From positions 89,233-153,232 of the forward strand of contig JAFZSI010000040.1 of assembly GCA_017619445.1 (NCBI GenBank): a stretch of 64,000 nt of DNA. Direction: 5' to 3'. The notes under the pieces are model-generated. The model saw only the letters and a program-made list of their open reading frames with translations. It did not search any database and was not told the origin of the DNA. Origin of the DNA: Prevotella sp. GTDB lineage: Bacteria; Bacteroidota; Bacteroidia; Bacteroidales; Bacteroidaceae. Every line of letters begins with the position of its first letter. Position 1 is the first letter of the stretch. The position numbers and the translations under genes are program-made. Below are positions 7,478-15,800 of this stretch, one piece after another.

Positions 7478-9097
7478 TTACTTCTCTCCTCTCTCATAGA
7501 AGAACTCGTCAACATCCACATAGCCTCCTGCTTTCTTCGTGGCATAGCAGAAAATGGCAAATTTCTGCCCCATAAAGAAACGACGCCAGTCGAAGCCCAT
7601 TCGATAGTCGGGTGTACCTATCTTGGTCCATTGCTTACCGTCGAGACTATAATAGAAATTGGCAGCATCCTTTCCGCCCATGAACCGGCCACCCTTTGTT
7701 GGATGGAAGTCGGCATCTACCCGCAGCCATATCTTCGACTGCTTCAGTTCTACACTCTCAATCGTTTTGTCCTCCACTTTCGTTACTTGCTTGTCACGGT
7801 CAGAAAGCTCCACCTTCTGCTCACTCATCTCGAGCACCAGTTTCTTGCCTTTCTTCTTTACAGTCAGTGCACCCGTATCGCTGTTGAACGCAGCAAGTCC
7901 GGCACAGTCGCCGTCTTTCATATGCGACAAATCCATCACAATGCCACCGCTGCATGTGGGTCCTTCCATGCGCTGCGTCAGGGTGTTGGGAGCCAAATAC
8001 AAGCTGTTCACCACACGGTTGGTCTTCAACCGCAGGAAACCCGGTCGTTCGCTCAACGACCATGCCTTATCAATGGGGTTGTGGTTCCACTGCCAGTGAA
8101 GGCCAAGCTTGGGCTGAGAGAAGTCATCGGCATTCACAATATGCTTCTCGGGCTCACCGCTTTTCAGCGGACGCATCACGTCGGGCACCTTGCCGTACTC
8201 GTCACCCAGCATGGGCCAGCCGTCTATCCAACGGCAAGGCATCAGCGTCAGCACACGGCCAACGCCTCCACGGTCTTGGAAAATAATGCCATACCAGTCG
8301 CCGTCCTGTGTATCCACAATAGTGCCTTGGGCCTCGTAAGAGAAGCCGCCAAACTCACTCTGCAGAATCACATTCTTCTCGTAGGGTCCGTGAATGTCGT
8401 CAGCACGGTAGCACACCTCGCGGCGATGCTTGCCTGGAGCATACACATGTGAAATCATCAGCAGATAGTACTTGCCATTGTGCTTTATCACGCGGCTGCC
8501 CTCAAGCAGCCCCGTCTCGTCGGCCTCGCGCTCGAAAATCTTCTGGTGCGTGCCTTCTATCACATCCGACAGGTCGGGCTTCAGCTCCATCAACTCACCC
8601 GTTCCATAAACGACATATACCCGCCCGTCATCGTCGAAGAACAACGAACAGTCGTGGAAATGGCGCATGCGCGAAACCAGCGTCCATTCACCCGCGGGGT
8701 CGGTGGCAGAATAAATGTAAGTGTCGCCCATTGCACTGGTCTCGTTCGGGGCAAAGAGCACGTAGAACTTACCATTATGGTACTTCAGCGACGTTGCCCA
8801 CTGACCGCGGCCATAGACGGTGCCTTCCTGCATGTCGTACTTAGGCGAGTCGGTAAGGCGCGGATACACATACCCGATGGTTTCCCAGTTCTTCAGGTCT
8901 TTCGAGCGCATGATGGGTGCACCGGGCATAAGGTGCATCGTGGTGGAAACCAGATAAAAGCTGTCGCCCACACGTATCACGTCGGGGTCGGGCACATCTG
9001 CCCACAGCATGGGATTCTTAATGGGTTCGTTGCCTTGGGCAACAGCTGAGAGGCTCATCGCCGAGAACACTGCCAGCAGGACAAAAATCTTTTTCAT
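7478..9097 (-). CDS. GH43 (subfamily 12-like) arabinofuranosidase/xylosidase
   Basis: A 539-residue secreted enzyme with signal peptide MKKIFVLLAVFSAMSLSAVA. The five-bladed propeller starts at NPMLWADVPDPDVIRVGD (catalytic base Asp). It continues with DCSLFFDDDGRVYVVYG (pKa-modulating Asp) and TGLLEGSRVIK (acid Glu). After about residue 330 there is a beta-sandwich (KLGLHWQWNHNP, RPGFLRLKTN, GPTCSGGIVM, FYYSLDGKQW) of the kind C-terminal in subfamily GH43_12. Members remove alpha-L-arabinofuranose from arabinoxylan or act as beta-xylosidases; the former is more usual in this subfamily, but I cannot decide. It lies between the second GH97 and the split double GH43, same strand, probably the same transcript. 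Confidence 0.9.
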   Translation of the reverse strand: MKKIFVLLAVFSAMSLSAVAQGNEPIKNPMLWADVPDPDVIRVGDSFYLVSTTMHLMPGAPIMRSKDLKNWETIGYVYPRLTDSPKYDMQEGTVYGRGQWATSLKYHNGKFYVLFAPNETSAMGDTYIYSATDPAGEWTLVSRMRHFHDCSLFFDDDGRVYVVYGTGELMELKPDLSDVIEGTHQKIFEREADETGLLEGSRVIKHNGKYYLLMISHVYAPGKHRREVCYRADDIHGPYEKNVILQSEFGGFSYEAQGTIVDTQDGDWYGIIFQDRGGVGRVLTLMPCRWIDGWPMLGDEYGKVPDVMRPLKSGEPEKHIVNADDFSQPKLGLHWQWNHNPIDKAWSLSERPGFLRLKTNRVVNSLYLAPNTLTQRMEGPTCSGGIVMDLSHMKDGDCAGLAAFNSDTGALTVKKKGKKLVLEMSEQKVELSDRDKQVTKVEDKTIESVELKQSKIWLRVDADFHPTKGGRFMGGKDAANFYYSLDGKQWTKIGTPDYRMGFDWRRFFMGQKFAIFCYATKKAGGYVDVDEFFYERGEK

Positions 9098-9112
9098 ATA
9101 ATTATTTTTTTA

Positions 9113-9172
9113 GGGAGTTAATGGGAGTTAACGGAAGTTATCGCGGTCTGCGACCGCTCAGGGAGTTAACGG
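9113..9172. repeat. GGGAGTTAACGGA repeat with a GCGGTC hairpin
   Basis: GGAGTTAACGGAAGTTATC leads into the palindrome GCGGTC-TGC-GACCGC (9143-9157) and CAGGGAGTTAACGGA follows. The same arrangement, nearly base for base, stands at 24064-24126 upstream of the GH5 gene; a truncated copy without the hairpin is at 7359-7384. Confidence 0.8.
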
Positions 9173-9237
9173 ACGAATGAAAAAATATCGATTACTTCCC
9201 TCCTTTACTCAATAATTGTAAATTGTCAAATTGTAAA

Positions 9238-9279
9238 TTATTTCTCAATTCTCTCATAGAAGAACTCCTCAAATTCATT
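9238..9279 (-). pseudogene. Remnant of the 3' end of a second GH43_12 gene
   Basis: Read on the minus strand, these bases encode NEFEEFFYERIEK and a stop, against VDVDEFFYERGEK and a stop at the end of the intact GH43_12 gene (7478-9097). The shared sequence continues for ~65 nt into the following non-coding DNA. No upstream part of such a gene remains; the remnant abuts and slightly overlaps the stop of the CBM6 protein. This looks like the scar of a duplication followed by deletion or replacement. Confidence 0.72.
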
Positions 9280-11290
9280 TAAACTGCCACCAGTCCAAGC
9301 GCACATCACCGCTTGCCTTACTGAAACAGATATAAAGGTCGTGAACGCCACTGGCATTCTTTACCTTGCCACTAAACAGGCGATACTTCTCCAAAGAGCC
9401 AGTGCCAGAAACTACCGCCGTGCCTACCACCTCACCTTTCAGGCTGTCGAGGCGCAGCGTAACGGTGCAACCGCCAGTGGCAGCAGCCGAGAGGCTGAAA
9501 CTCTTGGCGCCCTTGCTGCCGAAATCCACACCGCGCAGACGGATGTACTCGCCATCGTTGATGTCATAGACATACATGTTTTTCTTGCCTGTTGAAGGCA
9601 GCATATTTGCCACGATGCCAGTATTCTCGATGCCCATCTTAGCCGATTTCAGCCCATAGCCCCAGGCCATAGTCTCAGCCTCAACACGCTGGTAAGGATT
9701 CAGCCAGTGCAATTGTTCCATGGGCTTTTGGTCGAGCCAGTAGGGCTCTTCCTTGATGGTGCCGTCGGCATTATATGTGATTTCGGTGGCCGACACGCTG
9801 CGACGCTCATGGTGAACGAAGGTGTCAAGGTGCATCAGGTCGTAGTTCTGGCCGAACGCATACCAGTGGTTCTTGTACTGGCAGATGCCGGGATGATTGC
9901 CTCGGTTGCGCTCCGTTGGGCGCATGATGTAGCCTTTCGACTGCCATGGTCCCGTGGGCGAGTCGCTCATGGCATAGCCCAACGCCTCAGGACAACAGGT
10001 GGAAGCATAAGCGAGATAATATTTTCCATCCCTTTTATACAGCCAGGGTCCTTCTTGGTAGTGGTCTATGTGGTAGTCTAACTTCACAATGTCGCTTTTC
10101 AGCGAAATCATGTCTTCGTTCAACAGTGCATAATAGGTATTTGGATTGCCCCAGTACATATAGGCCTGTCCGTCATCATCAATATATACTGTCGGGTCAA
10201 TATCGTCCCAGTGCTCCTGCTGCCACACTAACGGCTTGCCCAACGGGTCTCGGAACGGTCCGTAGGGTGAGTCGGCCACCAACACGCCTATGCCGTGGCC
10301 ATGCAATGGTGCATAGAGGTAGTACTTTCCGTTGCGCTCAACTGTCTGTATGGCCCATGCGCCGTTTTCACGTGAACGCCAGGTGAAGTCCTTCAGCGAG
10401 GCAACTGCCCCGTGTTCTGTCCAGTTCACCATGTCGGTGGTACTCCACAGCAACCAGTCGTACATGAAGAAGCCCGCAGAGTTCTTTTCGTTCTCATCGG
10501 CAATATCCTCGGGCGATGAGTCGTGTGATGTATAGAGGAACAGCGTGTCTCCCACCACCATCGGCGACGGGTCGGCTGTGTATTTGGTCTGGAACAGCGG
10601 CATGTTCACCTGTTCCAACCCTCGCATCTCCCACCAGTCAAAGTTCATCAGCTTAGGTCCTTTCCTGCCGGTGAACACGAAATAAAGGTCATGGCGGCCT
10701 TTTGCATAGTTTGTAAGGTCAGTGGTCAGCGTCTGCCACTTTTCCCAACCGCCCGTGCCGGGTACCTCAAGGCGACCTAACAGCTGGCCGCCGATACTGT
10801 CAACGCGTATTTCAATCTGTCCACCACGCAGGCCACTGGCCACACGGGCAGTGAACGTTCGCGGAATCTTATTACAGAAACACACGCTCTGCAACTTGAT
10901 GTAGTCACCATTGTGAATGTCGGTTACATACACACCCACCTCGTCGTTCTGCTCAGTCTTCAACCCTTTCGAAAACGCCATCGTCTCAGCCTCTACCTTG
11001 CGATAAGGGCTGAACTCATCCACAGGCTCAACACCCTCGTCGGTTGGCACAATTGTCGGGAACGAGCCATCAGCATTATATTTGAACTCCTCCACGGCCA
11101 CACTCCGCCCGAAGCCACCGCCCTGCGGCAGCTTGCCCGTATGGTAGAAGAAATATGAATGTCCTTTATAATCAGCCACGCCACAGTGGTTCGTAAACGA
11201 CTTCGTATCGCACAAAGGCATAATCTCACCCGCATACGTCCAAGGTCCTGTGGGCGACGGTGCCGTGCTGTAGCTGATATGCTCGGGCAC
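9275..11290 (-). CDS. C-terminal part of a split GH43-CBM6-GH43-CBM6 protein
   Basis: About 671 residues in the same frame as the fragment at 11342-12022, separated from it by one TAG. It begins inside the first GH43 propeller (PEHISYSTAPSPTGPW), then has a CBM6 (YRKVEAETMAFSKG to NFDWWEM). A second full GH43 domain follows (YTADPSPMVVGD, DIDPTVYIDDDGQAYMYWG, YQEGPWLYKRDG), then a last CBM6 (YQRVEAETMAWGYG to RLDWWQFK). The only start available near 11290 is a GTG inside the domain and there is no signal peptide. Even if translated, the product would stay in the cytoplasm unless the TAG is read through. The intact ancestor would be an arabinofuranosidase/xylosidase on arabinoxylan. Coding quality shows no other damage, so the break seems recent (inference). 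Confidence 0.85.
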   Translation of the reverse strand: MPEHISYSTAPSPTGPWTYAGEIMPLCDTKSFTNHCGVADYKGHSYFFYHTGKLPQGGGFGRSVAVEEFKYNADGSFPTIVPTDEGVEPVDEFSPYRKVEAETMAFSKGLKTEQNDEVGVYVTDIHNGDYIKLQSVCFCNKIPRTFTARVASGLRGGQIEIRVDSIGGQLLGRLEVPGTGGWEKWQTLTTDLTNYAKGRHDLYFVFTGRKGPKLMNFDWWEMRGLEQVNMPLFQTKYTADPSPMVVGDTLFLYTSHDSSPEDIADENEKNSAGFFMYDWLLWSTTDMVNWTEHGAVASLKDFTWRSRENGAWAIQTVERNGKYYLYAPLHGHGIGVLVADSPYGPFRDPLGKPLVWQQEHWDDIDPTVYIDDDGQAYMYWGNPNTYYALLNEDMISLKSDIVKLDYHIDHYQEGPWLYKRDGKYYLAYASTCCPEALGYAMSDSPTGPWQSKGYIMRPTERNRGNHPGICQYKNHWYAFGQNYDLMHLDTFVHHERRSVSATEITYNADGTIKEEPYWLDQKPMEQLHWLNPYQRVEAETMAWGYGLKSAKMGIENTGIVANMLPSTGKKNMYVYDINDGEYIRLRGVDFGSKGAKSFSLSAAATGGCTVTLRLDSLKGEVVGTAVVSGTGSLEKYRLFSGKVKNASGVHDLYICFSKASGDVRLDWWQFK

Positions 11291-11320
11291 ACCACCGGCA
11301 GCATAGAGAAGCTGATATTG

Positions 11321-11356
11321 TTTTGAACTTTGAACTTTGAACTATGAACGGGCAAC
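11321..11356. repeat. TTTGAAC repeat that splits the GH43 gene
   Basis: On the minus strand the gene reads ...GPWLRK, then GTTGCCCGTTCATAG, then TTCAAAGTTCAAAGTTCAAA, then YQLLYAAGGVPEHIS in the same frame. Homologous GH43 proteins go directly from the EGPW strand to a YYxLLYA strand. So a short (T/A)TTGAAC-type repeat has replaced or interrupted the linker and brought a TAG with it. Similar (TTTGAAC)n tracts stand at 6731-6741, 59951-59985 and 61674-61702. Confidence 0.82.
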
Positions 11357-12022
11357 CTTCCGCAGCCAAGGACCCTCCACATACGAGTCCTTGTACTTCA
11401 CCCCCTGCTTGCGCTCGCTCATCATCGGACCGCCAAAAGCCTCCTCCGTCATGTCGAGCATGCCCAGCTCGCCCGAGTAGCTTATCATATCGCGGTTCAG
11501 CTTCAGGTAATACACCCGCGGGTTGCCCCACATCAGCCACGCCTGCCCGTCGTCGTCAATCAGCACTGTAGGGTCTATATGGTCCCACGAACCATTCTCA
11601 AACAGCGGTTTGCCAATGGCATCGCGGAATGGACCCGTCGGCGAGTCACCCACGGCCACACCAATAGCCATGCCGCCCGACAGCTTCGAATGCGCACAGA
11701 TATACCAGAAGAATTTCCCGTCGCGCTCCACCACCTGCGAAGCCCACGCACGGTCATCAGCCCACGAGAAACTCTCCAAGGCCAACGGTGAGCCATGGTC
11801 CTGCCAGTTCACCATGTCCTGCGTTGAATACACGCGCCATTCCTGCATCCAGAAGAAGTCGGCACCATCCTCATCGTGACCAGTGTAAACATACATCGTG
11901 CCGTCGTGCACCAGAGGAGCCGGGTCGCTCGTGCACCACGTCTGCACAAAAGGATTCTGCGCCAAGCCGCCGACACCTGTCAGCAGACAAACAATCGAAA
12001 GAAAAGCGAATTTCATGTTCAT
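11342..12022 (-). CDS. N-terminal part of a split GH43-CBM6-GH43-CBM6 protein
   Basis: Begins at ATG 12022 (or 12016, MKFAFLSIVCLLTG), with a signal peptide ending near GGLAQ, and stops at a TAG at 11342-11344. It holds the first part of a GH43 propeller, including all three catalytic motifs: WCTSDPAPLVHDG, HIDPTVLIDDDGQAWLMWG and YVEGPWLRK. It lacks the later blades, which continue in frame past the stop as 9275-11290. A truncated 5-bladed propeller is unlikely to be active. A -7-like TATCTTTG lies 28 nt upstream. I regard the two parts as one interrupted gene (9275-12022), or a gene depending on readthrough. Confidence 0.85.
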   Translation of the reverse strand: MNMKFAFLSIVCLLTGVGGLAQNPFVQTWCTSDPAPLVHDGTMYVYTGHDEDGADFFWMQEWRVYSTQDMVNWQDHGSPLALESFSWADDRAWASQVVERDGKFFWYICAHSKLSGGMAIGVAVGDSPTGPFRDAIGKPLFENGSWDHIDPTVLIDDDGQAWLMWGNPRVYYLKLNRDMISYSGELGMLDMTEEAFGGPMMSERKQGVKYKDSYVEGPWLRKVARS

Positions 12023-12049
12023 TATTACCTGCAATTACAAAATACCCTG

Positions 12050-12079
12050 CAAAGATAATAAAAAAACACGACATTCAAA
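12050..12079 (-). promoter_or_regulatory. Probable promoter of the side-chain enzyme block
   Basis: On the minus strand TATCTTTG (12057-12050) matches the Bacteroidota -7 box TAnnTTTG. TTTG at 12079-12076 could be the -33 box, but the 18-nt gap is slightly short of the usual 19-21. It stands just upstream of the split GH43 gene, the first gene of the block running to position 1. Confidence 0.5.
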
Positions 12080-12267
12080 ACAAAACGCGCACACAAACCT
12101 CTTAACAAATGTTACTAAATAAGTTCGGTGCAAAACGAATCATAACCATTCACGGTTATACTTTTCCAAATACTTCGAACCACCCGTTATTTTCTAAAAC
12201 CATCGATTACAAGGATTAAGCCGATTCCCCATTTTTGCCCTTCTGTATTATTATCTAATTGTCAATT

Positions 12268-12480
12268 CCCTTTGTCTATCTGTCTAAATGTCTTTCTGTC
12301 TCTATGTCAAATTATCAATTGTCAATCCTCCCTTTGTCTATCTGTCTAAATGTCTTTCTGTCTCTATGTCAAATTATCAATTGTCAATCCTCCCTTTGTC
12401 TATCTGTCTAAATGTCTTTCTGTCTCTATGTCAAAATATCTATTATCAATTATCAATTGTCTTTCTGTCTCTATGTCAGA
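12268..12480. repeat. 62-bp tandem repeat, about 3.4 copies
   Basis: Units start at 12268, 12330 and 12392 with identical spacing of 62 bp; each contains CTTTGTCTATCTGTCTAAAT, then GTCTTTCTGTCTCTATGTCA and an AATTATCAATTGTCAATC tail. The unit ends are almost identical, the sign of recent expansion. There is no associated cas gene, and repeats abut without unique spacers, so this is not a CRISPR array. Reading frames across it are artefacts. A related, inverted and degraded array is at 18661-18775, on the other side of the 1872-residue gene. The rest of the gap 12023-12593 is AT-rich with no gene seen. Confidence 0.88.
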
Positions 12481-12496
12481 AAAAACTCTCTGTCAA

Positions 12497-12531
12497 AACA
12501 AAAAAATCAGGACCCGTCTCACAACGGGTCC
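12497..12531 (-). terminator. Intrinsic terminator after the 1872-aa/63-aa gene pair
   Basis: Perfect 8-bp stem GGACCCGT (12531-12524 as read on the minus strand) with loop TGTGAG and arm ACGGGTCC, followed by TGATTTTTTTG. It stands 63 nt after the stop of the small gene. Confidence 0.85.
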
Positions 12532-12593
12532 CGACATCAATTAACTCAATAAAATGAAAAATACTATTTACCAAATTAAAATCTCGGTCGCTA

Positions 12594-12785
12594 TTATTCC
12601 TCCCACAGGTTGATGTTCCGGGGCTTGTCGTCTTCCACCTCGTCGTCCCAACCCATGTTGTTTTCCTTACCCCAGCCGGAGCCCCAGGCTCCTTTACTGT
12701 CGCCTTCGTAATTGCCCTGCAAGACACTTCCTTTGAGGTTCACTCTTACATCTTCGCAGAACGGTTTCAAATATACTCTTTTCAT
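12594..12785 (-). CDS. 63-residue conserved-type small protein, function unknown
   Basis: Begins MKRVYLKPFCEDVRVNLKGS and continues with a Gly/Asn-rich stretch (GAWGSGWGKENNMGW), an acidic DDEVEDD patch and the end NLWEE. It starts 19 nt after the stop of the large secreted protein and a terminator follows, so the two are very probably co-transcribed. Short proteins starting MKRVYLKP/MKKIYITP and ending in an acidic W-rich tail recur next to large exported proteins in Prevotella (from memory, not checked). No signal peptide, metal site or known domain is visible. A secreted-protein partner or a peptide precursor are both guesses. Confidence 0.7.
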   Translation of the reverse strand: MKRVYLKPFCEDVRVNLKGSVLQGNYEGDSKGAWGSGWGKENNMGWDDEVEDDKPRNINLWEE

Positions 12786-12804
12786 ATTGATACCTCCTTT
12801 CTCT

Positions 12805-15800
12805 TTATTTCACATATACTTTCTTACCGTTCACGATATAGATGCCCTTGGTTGTCGGTTTGCCGTCAATCTTCTGACCATTCAGGTTGTAATAAGGACC
12901 AGTGAACTCATGTACAGCATCCATCTCATCAAGAGAGCCGATTTCCGTTGTAGTGTCTCCACCAATGAACGAGTAGAACGCTCTGATGGAATTGGGACCA
13001 CTTCCACTACTACTTGGCAGTTGCAGATAAGCCTTGTTGGGAGAAATACCATTCTTATTATCCGCATAGACATAATAGAACGCAAGCTCACCTGTTTCTG
13101 GCGTAGTCTGAGTAGGATTGCCGTCCTTGTCGAGAGGAACATATTGATTAGTAAGGATGTAGCTTCCCTTAGGAGCATAAATCTTCGATGTACCAGTATT
13201 ACCTACCAGGTAATTCGTTCCAACCGTAGATTCACTGGTGTCAACATCCTTCACGAACAGAGGCATACTGCCAGGAGACTCTGTGTCACAAGTAAGGATA
13301 ACCGGGGTATTTGCCGCAGCAACTTCAACAGCATTCAGCGTCAGCGTACCCGACTTGCTGCCTTCTTCTCTTGGCTCATAGGCACCCACCGTCTGTGCGG
13401 TCACGCCCTTGCCAGTGAAGTATCCGCTCAGGTCATACTTCTCGTTGTGGTCACGAACCTCAGTGGTGTAAGATTTGCCGTTGTAATTGTTGAAGCTCTT
13501 GAAAGTCTTGGTCACGGCCACTTTCTTCACCACGGCACCTTCGCTGAGATAGAGCTCCACGTCTTCTCCAGTACCATTTATCACATAAACGTTGGCACTG
13601 GCATCGTTGGCATCATTCGACTTTGTCAGGCTTGCCGCAGCAGCCTCTTCCGTATCCTGAGCATTTGTGATACGGCCACCCGAAACGGCCACATATACTT
13701 TCGCACCCGAGTCAACACCAGGAATCACCAGCTTCTGCTGTCCATCGCCGTTGATGCGCACACCTGCACCAGTAGAGCTGAACTGGATATTAGCATTCGC
13801 CTCGTCGGTCAGATCCACGGGAACGATGCCCAGACCTGCCAACTCAGCAATTTCTGAACCGTCCTGCTCATTTAGTGCGGACTTCTTCCGCCATCCCACG
13901 AGGTTCTCGGGGTTGCCGATGTTCATCGTGTAATAACTATCGTTATCATTACCCGAAGGAGCCGTCCAATACTTGTATTGGTGATTATCCTCGTCGTCAG
14001 TCAGGGCAGCATCTGCTGTCATTTCTGCGAGAGTATTGTTGCCGGTCGAAGTGTTGATGTTAGTCATATCCCAAGTGTAAGGATAAGTCTGCTGGGTGTA
14101 GTCGTACTCATAGACCTTGATGACATAATTGGCACTGTCAAGGACAAATCCGTCGTCTGTACCGAGTTGCTCAAGAACGAAACGGCCATGACCACCTGTT
14201 ACACTTAAACTATTGTTCGATATACTGCAATTACTTGTAGTTAATGTGCCTGTACGCGAATTTTCCTTAATACTGTAACTGTTTGTATTAGGACTCTGAG
14301 ATCGTATTGTACCCCACGCAGTGTTATACTCCTGAGAAACGTTCAGCGTATTCTTCTTGCCTACAAACGTCCGCTTAACTCTGTCAGGATTTGTTACGGT
14401 TGTCGTTGCCAAACGAAGATACGTTTTGATGAATTTATTTGATATTGCAATCTCATAGAAGTTATTCCATCCTTCCTGGCTAAGAGTGAATGTCACATCA
14501 CCATCCTCCTTCACTTTAAATTCATGATAAGCATAACCACCGTTTTGATCAACACTTGGAGCAGCACCCAAATGGATATAAGCTCCGTCCATATCATTTC
14601 CTAAGAGGTCTGTGGCATTCTCAACCTTCATGTAGTCACCATTGTTTGGACTATAGCGCGACCACTTAATACGGATATACTGGCCAGCCTTCAGGTTAGG
14701 AATGGTCAAGCTTGAACCATTATACATAGTGACATAGTCGATATTGCCTACCATCTGGTTTGGCTGCAGGTTCAGCATCTGACGCAAAGCCTGGTCAAGT
14801 CCTTCCGGGTCTGGATTCGTGATGTATGCACCACCATCATCCTCTACATAAACCTTCTGCTCTGCATCTTCAAGGCGGTAGCGCTGCTTGCCCTCATGGT
14901 CGGGATTGTTTGCATCATAAGCAATCTTTGTCAAGTCTGGTGCATGTCCTGTAGTACCCCATTCCAGTGGTTTAGCTGCAAACAACAGGCCAGAAGTGCG
15001 GTCAATATATCGTGCATTGTCACCAGCAATGTTCATATTGTTACCAATCACTGGAACATTCAAGTAATACAGATTCTTCAGCGCATCGTCACTATATTGA
15101 CGAACCTTATAATACAGACCCCATTGCGCATTATGGTTATCGGCATTTGCATACAATGCGGTTTGGTCTTCTATTGACTGTTCGCCTGTATTTCCTGCAT
15201 CATGGTCATAACCTATTCTGTCGAATATCCACTCAACAATCTCTTGGTCTGCATTTGGACTCGTAGTAGGATCGGGAACAGAATATGGAACGGTCAGCAC
15301 ATAATATGTATGATATTTATGGCCGTCACCGCCAGCGATCTCTGCTCTTATCACGTATGCGCCAGGGTTTGACACATCAATGGCACTTCCTGGTGTCACA
15401 GAAGTCGTCGTCTCATTATTCTCATTATCTTTGTAAATGCAGGTGTAAGAAATGTTAGCACTTCCAGTTCCTGTATATGTGACAGCCTCAACGGTGTGGG
15501 TATTGCTCTTTTGAATATACTGATACAAATCGTCTCTCTTAACATTGTTGAGGTCATCCACCATCACATATCCCTTGCTTGTAAACTTGAAGTCGTTGTC
15601 GAAGGTGAAACCAGTCAAGTAGAACACCTGCCAGTCGCTGTTGCTGCTGGTCTTTGCGGTATTTGCATAAAGATAATATACATGGCCGGCAGTAAGGTTA
15701 ACAACTTCCTCCTGGGCTGTATTACCGCTAAAACTAAGTTCCTTTATAATAGGATAACTCTGATACTGGAAACTGCCGTCAAACTTGCAGCCCCAGAAGG

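Noticed and set aside
12268-12480. Regular 62-bp repeats that could suggest a CRISPR array
   Set aside because: Units abut with no unique spacers and there are no cas genes; it is a simple tandem array.
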